From Magnetococcales bacterium (GTDB lineage: Bacteria; Pseudomonadota; Alphaproteobacteria; UBA2136), in the NCBI GenBank assembly GCA_002689455.1, contig NZGE01000014.1:1-35798 (forward strand): a stretch of DNA of 35,798 nt. The letters are read 5' to 3'. The stretch's first letter is position 1. Every line of letters begins with the position of its first letter. The notes under the pieces were generated by a model that ran no database searches, was not told where the DNA came from, and saw only the letters and a program-made list of their open reading frames with translations. The translations under genes and the position numbers were made by a program. Below, one piece after another: positions 24,184 through 31,612 of the stretch.

Positions 24184-24489
24184 TTAAATCATTAAAATAA
24201 ACTTTAAAAAGCAAAGGGTATTAGCAATGGCGATGATACAGGGTGTATAATGCCATACAAGGCTTTTGTGTTCTGCGAATATTTTTTCATAGAAAAAGTT
24301 AAGAATTCCAGTAAAGTTTATAATGGTTACTATCCATAAAATGTAGTGATAACTGGGGGTTTGTTGTTGCATGTTTGAAAGGGTTTCTGGTGAGGAAGGG
24401 AGTAATAAACTCCACATATAGAATACTAAAAACACATTTAAACAAAGACAAATGCCTGATAGGAAGTTTCTTTTAATAGATTGAACCAT
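24184..24489 (-). CDS. Small membrane protein of unknown function (101 aa)
   Basis: Predicted to have three transmembrane helices (about residues 8-30, 47-67 and 80-100) and no recognisable motif. The ATG at 24489 is preceded on the minus strand by TTGAGG at a spacing of 8 nt, which supports a real gene. It lies on the strand opposite to the ribosomal protein genes, between the family A genes and rpsH, so it is part of the material separating rpsN from rpsH. Function is unknown; low complexity and size leave some doubt that it is expressed. Confidence 0.5.
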   Translation of the reverse strand: MVQSIKRNFLSGICLCLNVFLVFYMWSLLLPSSPETLSNMQQQTPSYHYILWIVTIINFTGILNFFYEKIFAEHKSLVWHYTPCIIAIANTLCFLKFILMI

Positions 24490-24575
24490 GTAAGAGGCCT
24501 CAAATGTTAAGGTGTTACAAACATTGCTTATTGTATACTTTATTTTGATCGATTATTCAATGTTTATATATAAAA

Positions 24576-24617
24576 ATACATTTAACCCTTGCAATCTATA
24601 GCTTTTTCATGCATAAC
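24576..24617 (+). promoter_or_regulatory. Predicted promoter of the rpsH-rplF unit
   Basis: Box ATACATTTAACCCTTGC (24576-24592) differs by one base from the box at the rpsJ promoter. It includes TTGCAA (24589-24594), a 17-nt spacer, and CATAAC (24612-24617). The predicted leader to rpsH is about 60 nt. Confidence 0.6.
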
Positions 24618-24682
24618 ATGCCTACATTTTGCGCAATAAGGTGTAACGTGTATTAAATATTAAGATAAGGATATCGATTGAT

Positions 24683-25078
24683 ATGACTATGACTGATCCT
24701 ATCGCTGATATGTTGAGCCGTATCCGTAACGGCCTACAAGCGAAGAAAAAGTTTGTAGAAGTTCCAACTTCTAAAGTTAAAAAAAGCATCCTAAACGTAC
24801 TAACAGATGAAGGTTACATTCGTGGCTTTTCTGATGTTGAAGGTGCTAAACACCCAACTCTATCAGTAGAACTTAAGTACTCTGGTGGCCGTTCTGTAAT
24901 TAGCGAGATTTCTCGTTACTCACGTCCAGGTCTACGTCAGTACTCTAAGTCTAAAGAAATCCCAATGGTTTCTAACGGTCTAGGTATTGTTGTTGTTTCA
25001 ACTTCTCAAGGTGTAATGACAGATACTCAAGCAAAAGAACAAAACTTGGGCGGCGAATTGCTGTGCAAAGTATTCTAA
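24683..25078 (+). CDS. rpsH: Small ribosomal subunit protein uS8
   Basis: 30S platform protein. In E. coli it is the autogenous repressor of the spc operon. The 131-aa sequence MTMTDPIADMLSRIRNG, RYSRPGLRQYSKSKEIPMV and NGLGIVVVSTSQGVMTDTQA is canonical. It is separated from rpsN by 1.86 kb, a terminator and four unrelated genes, and starts a new transcript from the promoter at 24589. The ribosome site AAGGAT is rather far, about 11 nt from the ATG. With rpsN and rplE on another transcript, E. coli-style S8 control of the whole spc operon would not work here. Confidence 0.97.
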   Translation: MTMTDPIADMLSRIRNGLQAKKKFVEVPTSKVKKSILNVLTDEGYIRGFSDVEGAKHPTLSVELKYSGGRSVISEISRYSRPGLRQYSKSKEIPMVSNGLGIVVVSTSQGVMTDTQAKEQNLGGELLCKVF

Positions 25079-25094
25079 GGAAAGGGTAAATATT

Positions 25095-25628
25095 ATGTCA
25101 AGAATTGGTAAAAACCCTGTAACTCTTCCAGATGGTGTAGAAGCAACTTTTGCAGGCCGTGATGTAACAATCAAAGGCCCTAAAGGTTCTTTAAACTGGA
25201 CAGTTCCATTTGAAATTGCTTTTGAACAAGCTGATAAAGAAATTACTTTCACACCTAAGAAAGAAGACAAGCAGTCTCGTGCTCTTTGGGGTCTTTCTCG
25301 TGCTATGGTTCAAAACATGGTTACTGGTGTTAAAGAAGGTTATGAAAAATCTCTTGAACTACGTGGTGTAGGTTACCGTGCTCAAGCGCAAGGTCAAAAA
25401 TTGACAATGCAGCTTGGTTACTCTCACCCTGTAGAAATGGATGTTCCAGCTGGACTTACAGCGACAGTAGAAAACAACACAATCGTTAAAATTGCTGGCT
25501 TTGACAAGCAACTTGTTGGTCAATTCGCAGCAGACGTACGTGCGAAGCGTAAACCAGAACCTTACAAAGGTAAAGGTGTTCGCTACGTAGGTGAATACGT
25601 TGTGATGAAAGAAGGTAAGAAGAAGTAA
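25095..25628 (+). CDS. rplF: Large ribosomal subunit protein uL6
   Basis: 50S protein near the factor-binding site. The 177-aa product begins MSRIGKNPVTLPDGVEATF and has VTIKGPKGSLNWT and the C-terminal signature RKPEPYKGKGVRYVGEYV. AAGGAAAGG precedes the ATG, 16 nt after rpsH. A terminator follows; the usual rplR, rpsE, rpmD, rplO and secY are not here. Confidence 0.97.
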   Translation: MSRIGKNPVTLPDGVEATFAGRDVTIKGPKGSLNWTVPFEIAFEQADKEITFTPKKEDKQSRALWGLSRAMVQNMVTGVKEGYEKSLELRGVGYRAQAQGQKLTMQLGYSHPVEMDVPAGLTATVENNTIVKIAGFDKQLVGQFAADVRAKRKPEPYKGKGVRYVGEYVVMKEGKKK

Positions 25629-25653
25629 TTCTTTTGCATTTCTTTATATTTTC

Positions 25654-25680
25654 AAAGCCTCCTTTGGGAGGCTTTTTTTT
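25654..25680 (+). terminator. Terminator after rplF
   Basis: AAAGCCTCC pairs with GGAGGCTTT around TTTG, followed by eight T. It closes the rpsH-rplF unit. Confidence 0.92.
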
Positions 25681-25751
25681 ATATAAAAAATGTTATATAG
25701 TGCCGTTCTAGCTTAACTTAATCTTTTTAAATTGAACTTTTAAGGAAGTTT

Positions 25752-26252
25752 ATGCATTCATATAATTTATACGCCTTAGGTGCCTATAAAAGATTTGATG
25801 GTGAAACTGTTGATCTTTTAACTTTGGCAATACATTCAGAAACAAATGAGGTTTATTGTGTTTTATGCCGTGACAGTGGTAAGCATGAAAATGACACTGA
25901 TACCGACATTTATTATGTTGAACCACTTGCAATGTTCGGTCAAACTGACGAATCGGGTCAAGGACCACGCCACGCTTTTGAATATGCATGGCAGATTGAT
26001 GAAAAGTTTCACTGCGGTTTAGGTTATCTTGAAACTGGTATTTATGAGCATTTCAAAAGTAAACCTGATGATAAAAAGCAATATGAAGTGTTTGGGGTTG
26101 TACAAAATGAGCGTGAAGTTCTTGTTATTTATCGCCCGCTTTATGGCACACGCCCTATGATGATTCGTCCCTTATCTATGTTTTTAGAAGAAGTGAATAA
26201 ACCTGACATTGGCTATAAGGGACCAAGGTTTTATCTTGTATCGGAAAATTAG
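25752..26252 (+). CDS. Tandem DUF1653-like protein
   Basis: 166-aa cytoplasmic protein. Residues 95-161 match the DUF1653 pattern well (KKQYEVFGVVQNEREVLVIY, then RPLYGTRPMMIRPLSMFLEE). Residues 7-63 look like a second, diverged copy: YKRF......LTLAIHSETNEVYCVL and YYVEPLAMFGQ. Known DUF1653 proteins are usually one ~65-aa domain of unknown function, so a two-domain form is notable. AAGGAAG precedes the ATG. The gene stands alone, with a terminator on each side. Confidence 0.75.
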   Translation: MHSYNLYALGAYKRFDGETVDLLTLAIHSETNEVYCVLCRDSGKHENDTDTDIYYVEPLAMFGQTDESGQGPRHAFEYAWQIDEKFHCGLGYLETGIYEHFKSKPDDKKQYEVFGVVQNEREVLVIYRPLYGTRPMMIRPLSMFLEEVNKPDIGYKGPRFYLVSEN

Positions 26253-26264
26253 ACTATCGAATGA

Positions 26265-26291
26265 AACAGCCCCTTTAGGGGTTGTTTTTTT
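26265..26291 (+). terminator. Terminator after the tandem DUF1653 gene
   Basis: AACAGCCCC pairs with GGGGTTGTT (one wobble) around TTTA, followed by T. Confidence 0.85.
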
Positions 26292-26345
26292 ATATCTTGA
26301 TGTTTACTTAATAAGGTAAATTTACTTATTCTTTTTAATATTAGT

Positions 26346-26362
26346 CAAGGGTTATGCCCTTG
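26346..26362 (+). promoter_or_regulatory. Short perfect inverted repeat just upstream of a ribosome site
   Basis: CAAGGG, TTATG, CCCTTG. It ends 2 nt before the AAGGA Shine-Dalgarno of the gene at 26374. It could be an operator or an RNA hairpin affecting translation, or chance. Confidence 0.3.
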
Positions 26363-26373
26363 TAAGGAACTTT

Positions 26374-27069
26374 ATGATTATACGACCGCCTGTAAATACT
26401 GCGGTTTCACGTATTGTTGAAACTGAAGAAGGTTTACATGAAATTCGGAAAAATGATCAATTGAAAGTTGTTTTTTGCGAAACGCAAATGCAAAGCAAGC
26501 GAATGCTTGACCTTATTGAAAGGCTGATGAAAATTGAAGATTTTGGTCTTTGTGTTCAGGCTGAATGGAAGTTGCATCGTTCCTTTAAAACTTTATTTGA
26601 AGGTAAAGCCCTTTCACGTATGCAGTGGCACCATGAAATTCGGGCGTTGGTGAAAAGCAATTTAGCCTATGTGGAAAATGATTTAGTGCATGATTTTTCA
26701 TTGTGGATTGAAGCTGAACTACGCCGAAAAATGCGGTTTGTCTGGAATAAATACAATGAAGCTTGGGCTATGTTTGGCATTAACCGTGTTTCAGGTTTTG
26801 ATTGGCACTGGGATGGGTTTGACCATGTAGTGGTACAAACCTACACAGGACCTTGTACGCTCTATTCAATGTTGGAAGAGGATATGACCTTTTCATTTTT
26901 AGATAAGCATTTTGTTGATCGAATGGAATCTTCTCCTGTGTATCAGCAAAAAAATCCTGGTATATCTATCCATAAAGGAGGTAGAGACAACCCAGCCATT
27001 CACACAGAACCTAAATTTAAGCTGTCAGAAGGGCGTTGCGTTTGCATTGCAGTTACGGAAAACCTTTAA
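26374..27069 (+). CDS. DUF1826-like protein of unknown function
   Basis: 231-aa soluble protein. The C-terminal half resembles DUF1826: a WHWDGFDHVVVQTYTGPCTLYS block with His145 and Asp147 (H-x-D), comparable to the family's fHxDxxxxRLxxTYxGPGTEW pattern, and IHTEPKFKLSEGRCVCIAV near the end. The N-terminal half is helical with several Trp and His residues. The family's biochemical role is not known to me; the H-x-D and a later His suggest a metal site, which is inference. AAGGA sits 7 nt before the ATG, and a convergent terminator is shared with the transporter gene. Family assignment is moderate to weak. Confidence 0.6.
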   Translation: MIIRPPVNTAVSRIVETEEGLHEIRKNDQLKVVFCETQMQSKRMLDLIERLMKIEDFGLCVQAEWKLHRSFKTLFEGKALSRMQWHHEIRALVKSNLAYVENDLVHDFSLWIEAELRRKMRFVWNKYNEAWAMFGINRVSGFDWHWDGFDHVVVQTYTGPCTLYSMLEEDMTFSFLDKHFVDRMESSPVYQQKNPGISIHKGGRDNPAIHTEPKFKLSEGRCVCIAVTENL

Positions 27070-27082
27070 CATCGAAATAAAG

Positions 27083-27109
27083 AAAGCCTCCGAATTGGAG
27101 GCTTTTTTA
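27083..27109. terminator. Bidirectional terminator between convergent genes
   Basis: AAAGCCTCC pairs with GGAGGCTTT around GAATT; T run on the plus side, A-rich on the other. Confidence 0.88.
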
Positions 27110-27133
27110 TGTGCTTAAGGCTGCCATAGGTTG

Positions 27134-28471
27134 TTAAAGGTAGCGCCACGCCATATAAATGTGCGCTATGGCTATGCTCATTAACATAAGAGGGAAAGCC
27201 AGTTTCATAAATTTTAAGAAACTGATCGTATGCCCTGCGCGTGAAGCAAAGCCTGCAACCACAAGGTTTGCACTTGCGCCAATAAGTGAGCCATTACCAC
27301 CCAAGCAGGCGCCTAAAGCAAGAGCCCACCATAGAATGCCAATTTGTTCGGCATTAAATGTGTTACTCATGTTTTCAATCATAGGAATCATGGTTGCGAC
27401 GAATGGGATGTTATCTACAAGGGCAGAGATAATAGCAGCACCCCAAAGTGTTACAAAAACAGTCGATTCAAAGTCACCGCCTGTCATCTTTACCATAAGG
27501 TTAGCCATTTGGTTAATAACACCAACGTGCTCTAAACCATAAACAACAACGAATAAACCACCGAAGAAGAACAGTGTAACCCATTCCGCTTCTGCGATAG
27601 ATGCGTGAACTTTGTGTTCTTGTTTTTCGTGGTGTAGGTGGAAGTTTTCAAGTAAGAGTAAGAAAGCTGCGCCCACCATCGCAACTGTTGCTGGTTGTAA
27701 GTGATAACTGTGACCAACAGTAAAGCCAAGGATAACTAATAAAAGTGTGAACAATGCTTTTTTAAGAAGTGTTGGGTCTTTAATCGCTTCTTTTTCGTTT
27801 AGCTTCATGATACGTGCTTTGTTGTGCTCAGAAGCAACAAGATCTTTGCGCCAAATCAGCATCAAAGGCACCATTGTTATAATCATAATGACAATTGAAA
27901 TCGGTGTCATGTTCATAACAAAGTCGTTAAAACTTAAGCCCGCGGCCGAACCAATCATAATGTTAGGTGGGTCACCAATAAGTGTTGCACTACCACCAAT
28001 ATTTGAAGACAGAATAGAACTGAATAGGTAAGGGTAAGGTTTTACCCCTAATTCTCGTGTAATTAGTAAAATTACAGGTGTGATTAAAAGAACGGTTGTT
28101 ACGTTATCAAGCAAAGCTGAAAAAACAGCTGTTACAACTGAGAAAATAGCTAAAACACCTAGTGGGTTTGCTTTTACAATTTTAGCTGATTTAATAGCAA
28201 CATACTGGAACACGCCAGACTCTTTGGTGATAACGACGATAATCATCATACCCAAAAGTAAACCAATGGTGTTAAAGTCAATACCCTTTACGGCCATCTC
28301 TTGGTTTAGAACCCCTAAAAGAACCATAAGGCCAGCACCTAACACGGCAACAATCGCGCGGTTAATACGCTCGGTTAATACAACTCCGTAAGTTGCTAAG
28401 AACAGGACAATTGCAGCCCAATATTGAAAATTTGTAACATTTGCGTGACTCGCAACAGATTCTACACTCAT
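27134..28471 (-). CDS. NhaD/ArsB-type ion transporter (IT superfamily permease)
   Basis: Inner-membrane secondary transporter with about 11-12 hydrophobic helices. The two inverted re-entrant motifs of the ion-transporter superfamily are clear: LLDNVTTVLLITPVILL with NIGGSATLIGDPPNIMIG in the first half, and LVDNIPFVATMIPMI with GACLGGNGSLIGASANLV in the second. A His-rich cytoplasmic loop (HLHHEKQEHKVH) lies between. Likely substrates in this group are Na+/H+ (NhaD), arsenite or dicarboxylates; the SLIGASAN and IGDPPN motifs fit NhaD or P-protein-like permeases, but the substrate is not certain. I prefer the ATG at 28471; a GTG at 28483 is possible, and neither has a good ribosome site. It is a single gene. 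Confidence 0.85.
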   Translation of the reverse strand: MSVESVASHANVTNFQYWAAIVLFLATYGVVLTERINRAIVAVLGAGLMVLLGVLNQEMAVKGIDFNTIGLLLGMMIIVVITKESGVFQYVAIKSAKIVKANPLGVLAIFSVVTAVFSALLDNVTTVLLITPVILLITRELGVKPYPYLFSSILSSNIGGSATLIGDPPNIMIGSAAGLSFNDFVMNMTPISIVIMIITMVPLMLIWRKDLVASEHNKARIMKLNEKEAIKDPTLLKKALFTLLLVILGFTVGHSYHLQPATVAMVGAAFLLLLENFHLHHEKQEHKVHASIAEAEWVTLFFFGGLFVVVYGLEHVGVINQMANLMVKMTGGDFESTVFVTLWGAAIISALVDNIPFVATMIPMIENMSNTFNAEQIGILWWALALGACLGGNGSLIGASANLVVAGFASRAGHTISFLKFMKLAFPLMLMSIAIAHIYMAWRYL

Positions 28472-28679
28472 AACAATAATCACTTAATTTTGTTAAACTT
28501 CATGAACTTAAAAGGAGGTATGAATACATACACCCTGCTTGGCTTTTACGCTGATTGGCCTGCAACGTCAAGGCATTTTTACTTTTCTACCTATAAACTA
28601 AAGAATGTCATTTTTTTCTTTCATTTGTTTTTGATATACGTCATAACACCTTAAATTATAAAAATTAAATAGGTGGATT

Positions 28680-29279
28680 ATGACTGTAGCACTTCTATGT
28701 ATTGATATGATTAATGACTATGTAAGTGAAGAAGGTAAGCTTTCTGAGGATTTGGTGAATTTTGAAAAAGAGCATGATGTTCTTCAACGTGTTGCACGTG
28801 TTCAAGCGCATGTACGTGAACAAGGTGGAATTGTTATTCATACAAGAACTGTGTTTACAGGTGATGACTATCACGAGCTTAATGAAATTTCAGATTATTT
28901 TAAGTCTGTTAAAAATGCGGGTGCTTTAAAGCTTGGTGAATGGGGTACAGAGTTTAGCCCTGTTGTTGCTCCAAAAGGTGACGAGCCAGTTATTAACAAA
29001 CACCGCTTCGGTCCTTTCCACCGTACACGCTTGGAAATTATTTTGCGATCAAAAAACATTAAGCATTTGTACATTGTAGGTATATCGACTGACCGTGGTG
29101 TAGCACAAGCGGCTATGGAAGCGCACGACCATGACTTTGACGTTGTTGTCTTAAAAGACTGTTGTATGGCAAAGGATGAATCGGCACATAATAATGGTTT
29201 AAATTTTGTGAAAGACCTGTGTGAAGTGAAAGACTTTAACGAAGTTGCAATTCGTATTGCAGACCATAGTGATGAGTAA
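28680..29279 (+). CDS. Isochorismatase-fold hydrolase lacking the usual catalytic Cys
   Basis: 199-aa protein of the isochorismatase-like superfamily. The general acid Asp9 is in LLCIDMINDY and Lys107 in INKHRFGPF. The third position, normally Cys in GVxTxxCV, is Gly140 in VGISTDRGVAQAA. Cysteine-dependent amidases (nicotinamidase, RutB type) need that Cys, whereas true isochorismatases such as PhzD have Gly there. The enzyme may therefore perform a PhzD/EntB-like reaction or may have lost activity. A ribosome site AGGTGG lies upstream. No siderophore or phenazine gene is nearby, so the substrate is unknown. Confidence 0.8.
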   Translation: MTVALLCIDMINDYVSEEGKLSEDLVNFEKEHDVLQRVARVQAHVREQGGIVIHTRTVFTGDDYHELNEISDYFKSVKNAGALKLGEWGTEFSPVVAPKGDEPVINKHRFGPFHRTRLEIILRSKNIKHLYIVGISTDRGVAQAAMEAHDHDFDVVVLKDCCMAKDESAHNNGLNFVKDLCEVKDFNEVAIRIADHSDE

Positions 29280-29301
29280 ACACAACCTTTTTGACGTATT
29301 T

Positions 29302-29329
29302 TTGAAAATAAGTATACCATTGGTATAAT
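29302..29329 (+). promoter_or_regulatory. Predicted promoter overlapped by a perfect palindrome
   Basis: TTGAAA (29302-29307), 16-nt spacer, TATAAT (29324-29329). The perfect 15-nt palindrome TATACCATTGGTATA (29313-29327) covers part of the -10 element, the position of a classical repressor operator. Confidence 0.5.
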
Positions 29330-29332
29330 AGT

Positions 29333-29357
29333 AAAGGGGCGGGTCGCCCCTTTCTTT
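29333..29357 (+). terminator. Terminator after the isochorismatase-fold gene
   Basis: AAAGGGGC pairs with GCCCCTTT, followed by a T-rich tail. It lies just downstream of the predicted -10 element, so transcripts starting there would lack its left arm and escape termination. Confidence 0.75.
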
Positions 29358-29388
29358 TTAGGCATTAAAAATCTTTCTATTTATCACC

Positions 29389-29415
29389 ATATTAGTAATA
29401 TAGTTTTTATAACTA
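29389..29415 (+). promoter_or_regulatory. Two adjacent perfect inverted repeats upstream of the GST-like gene
   Basis: ATATTAGTAATAT (29389-29401) and TAGTTTTTATAACTA (29401-29415) sit end to end, immediately before the TAGGAGA ribosome site at 29418. They may be regulator-binding sites or form small RNA hairpins. Confidence 0.35.
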
Positions 29416-29430
29416 TGTAGGAGACTCATC

Positions 29431-30030
29431 ATGGAAAGTAAGCTGCCAGTGCTTTACACTAAAAAAAGTTGCCCTTTTGGTATGCGTGCACGTTTGGCTT
29501 TTTTGGGTTCGAAAGTGAAATGTGAGTTTTATGATGTAGAAGATAAAAAAATGCTTTCTGCTAAATTTGAAGGTATTTTACCAAAGAAAAAAGATGCGTG
29601 GATTGAACTTTCCAATGGTCAGGTGATTGATGACACAGGTGATATTATGAAATTTGCCTTAGGCGTTTCCGACCCCGATAAATGGTTAAAATGCGAAAAT
29701 TTAGACAATTGGCTAAGCTATATCGATAAGCTGTTTATGAATGGTTATAAAATTTACTTGCACCCAGAAGCATATGTTCATGGGGTTTGGCAAAAAGAAA
29801 TGGAGTTTTTCCTTGTTTATATAGAGTCGGAACTATATAAAAATCACGGGTTTTTAGATGAATCGAGAAGGTGGACTGTGAAAGATGCCTTGGTGTTACC
29901 TATGCTTTACAAGCTTTCAAGTATGGATGAAGACTGGTGGGCTAGTTTGCCTTACCCGAAAATGAAAACATGGCTTAATAAATTTAAAAGCTCTAAACTC
30001 TTCCAAAAGATGATGGATGCTAAGGTTTAG
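29431..30030 (+). CDS. Glutathione S-transferase-like / thioredoxin-fold protein
   Basis: 199-aa protein with an N-terminal thioredoxin-fold domain: LPVLYTKKSCPFGMRARLAF, with Cys14 in a CPFG motif placed as in glutaredoxin-like GSTs, and ELSNGQVIDDTGDIMKFA, equivalent to the cis-loop and glutathione-binding (E/D)-S segment. The C-terminal half is all-helical with W-rich segments (DEDWWASLPYPKMKTWLNKF) as in GST C-terminal domains. It probably handles glutathione or thiols in the cytoplasm; the substrate is unknown. GGAGA precedes the start by 9 nt. Expression is likely controlled by the promoter/palindrome region at 29302-29415. Confidence 0.75.
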   Translation: MESKLPVLYTKKSCPFGMRARLAFLGSKVKCEFYDVEDKKMLSAKFEGILPKKKDAWIELSNGQVIDDTGDIMKFALGVSDPDKWLKCENLDNWLSYIDKLFMNGYKIYLHPEAYVHGVWQKEMEFFLVYIESELYKNHGFLDESRRWTVKDALVLPMLYKLSSMDEDWWASLPYPKMKTWLNKFKSSKLFQKMMDAKV

Positions 30031-30132
30031 CCTTTCTGTAATATTATTTTTATTTGACGTGTGATTGATTTTTCCTGTAGTTATGTATTTGTTCTGAAAA
30101 ACATCTTTTATAACTTTTAGGAGGGCATATTC

Positions 30133-31074
30133 ATGTCTTTATCTAAATCTGATGCTCTTGCTCAACTTTCGCAGTTTATTAATGAACATAAATTATCACA
30201 AGATGATGTTATGTCTCTTTTTTGTAAAGAAGGTAATAAGTATGCGGTTGCCCACATTCTTTACCTTTTGGGTGGTTTACTTTTATTTACAGGCGTTACT
30301 TTTTTAGTGGGAAATTTCTTTGATGAATTTAATTCATTTTTTCAAATTCTATTAACCCTTGGCCTTTCCGTTATTTTGTTTATAGGTGCTTGCTGGGTTC
30401 AAACGAAAAATGTCCCTTTGGCTACAGCCTTATTTATCATTCCGGTACTTTTAGAACCTTTTGGTTTTGGTGTTTTAATTCATCACACGCTTTCAGAAGC
30501 CTTTGTGCAAGATAACCTTCAAAAAATAAGTATGGCTGTATTTGGCTTTATGTCTTTACAGTATATTGCTGCGGGTATTTACCTTTCGAAGGTAAAGGTG
30601 CTTATGCCAATCGGTGTTTTGTATTTTTCAACACTTTTCATAACGGCTTTGTTTCCGTTAGAAGAAGGATATCAATTTATAGAAGCGTTTTCACTGACAG
30701 GTATTTTTACAGTGATGGTGGCACAAGCATATTATTTTGAGAAAAAATACACAGGGCGTTCAGGGTGGATGAACGTACCATATGTTATTGGTACTATAGG
30801 CGTTATCATTTCAAGCGGTTATTTGCTTACCTTTGGTATTGAACATATGATGGCAGAACTTTGTGCCTTGCTTGTTGCATTTTTTATGTTTTACTTGGGT
30901 AAACGTATGAACCGCTCAAGTGTTGTGTGGGTTTCTATTCTTGCTGCTGTTTTGGCTTATTGTACTACCATTGTAAACTTGTTTGATGTTACTGTGCTGA
31001 CAGGTGTTATATTGATTATCAGTGGTCTTGCAGCACTGTTTAGCTTTAAAAAGTTTCATAAAAAAGCGCTGTAA
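30133..31074 (+). CDS. Polytopic membrane protein of unknown function
   Basis: 313-aa protein. A short soluble N terminus (about 1-38, SKSDALAQLSQFINEHKLSQ) precedes nine or so transmembrane helices from residue 39 to the end, with few charged loops. The layout (N-terminal soluble helix pair then a multi-TM block) is like DUF2157-type proteins, but I see no decisive motif. AGGAGGG lies 7 nt before the ATG. It is a single gene with its own terminator at 31091. Confidence 0.7.
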   Translation: MSLSKSDALAQLSQFINEHKLSQDDVMSLFCKEGNKYAVAHILYLLGGLLLFTGVTFLVGNFFDEFNSFFQILLTLGLSVILFIGACWVQTKNVPLATALFIIPVLLEPFGFGVLIHHTLSEAFVQDNLQKISMAVFGFMSLQYIAAGIYLSKVKVLMPIGVLYFSTLFITALFPLEEGYQFIEAFSLTGIFTVMVAQAYYFEKKYTGRSGWMNVPYVIGTIGVIISSGYLLTFGIEHMMAELCALLVAFFMFYLGKRMNRSSVVWVSILAAVLAYCTTIVNLFDVTVLTGVILIISGLAALFSFKKFHKKAL

Positions 31075-31090
31075 TTTATTTTCGATGTTA

Positions 31091-31117
31091 AAGCACCCTG
31101 TTTGGGGTGCTTTTTTT
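31091..31117 (+). terminator. Terminator after the polytopic membrane protein gene
   Basis: AAGCACCC pairs with GGGTGCTT, followed by seven T. Confidence 0.9.
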
Positions 31118-31247
31118 GTCAGTTCATGTTTGTTCGCTGGGCTATAAATAAGTATATAAAAATCTTTCTTGCCGTTTATTAAGTCTCCAATAGGGGACAT
31201 AACCTATGAGCGGCGCTTTTTTTAATAATAAAAACAAGGAGGTCATT

Positions 31248-31505
31248 ATGACCACTCGTGCGCAAAAAAATATAGCAATGAACCGTGCTACCACTGTAGC
31301 TGTGATTGGGTTTCTAATCGCTGGCTTCTTTGGTGGGTTTGCCTATCATTTTCTGTTAGGTAGCGGATTCTTTGCTGGATTGGAGCTGAACACCTCTTTT
31401 TGGGGGGTTCTATGTTTGGTTGTTGCAGTGCCTTCGGGTATTGCATCGCTGGCCTGTTTTGTTCGGTCGGTCAACATCAAGCATCAGCTTGATCAAAATC
31501 TATAA
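31248..31505 (+). CDS. Small two-TM membrane protein of unknown function (85 aa)
   Basis: Two hydrophobic helices (about residues 14-38 and 44-68) separated by a short loop, with a basic N terminus (MTTRAQKNIAMNRA) and a polar C-terminal tail. I chose ATG 31248 because AAGGAGGT (31236-31243) is 4 nt upstream; the in-frame ATG at 31206 has no ribosome site and would add an unlikely leader. It has its own terminator. I do not recognise a family. Confidence 0.65.
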   Translation: MTTRAQKNIAMNRATTVAVIGFLIAGFFGGFAYHFLLGSGFFAGLELNTSFWGVLCLVVAVPSGIASLACFVRSVNIKHQLDQNL

Positions 31506-31510
31506 GCGAT

Positions 31511-31536
31511 AAGGTCACCTTCGGGTGGCCTTTTTA
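31511..31536 (+). terminator. Terminator after the 85-aa membrane protein gene
   Basis: AAGGTCACC pairs with GGTGGCCTT (one wobble) around a TTCG tetraloop, then T. Confidence 0.88.
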
Positions 31537-31612
31537 TTTGCTGAAAATTATTTTACTCTGCGTTATGATGCGCTTTATATGTAATTATAAATGAAATGAT
31601 GAGAATAACTCT

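Noticed and set aside
28424-28654. 76-residue frame on the plus strand between the transporter and the isochorismatase-fold gene
   Set aside because: It overlaps the transporter start on the other strand and has no ribosome site. Its N-terminal half is the antisense of the transporter and the rest is AT-rich intergenic sequence.
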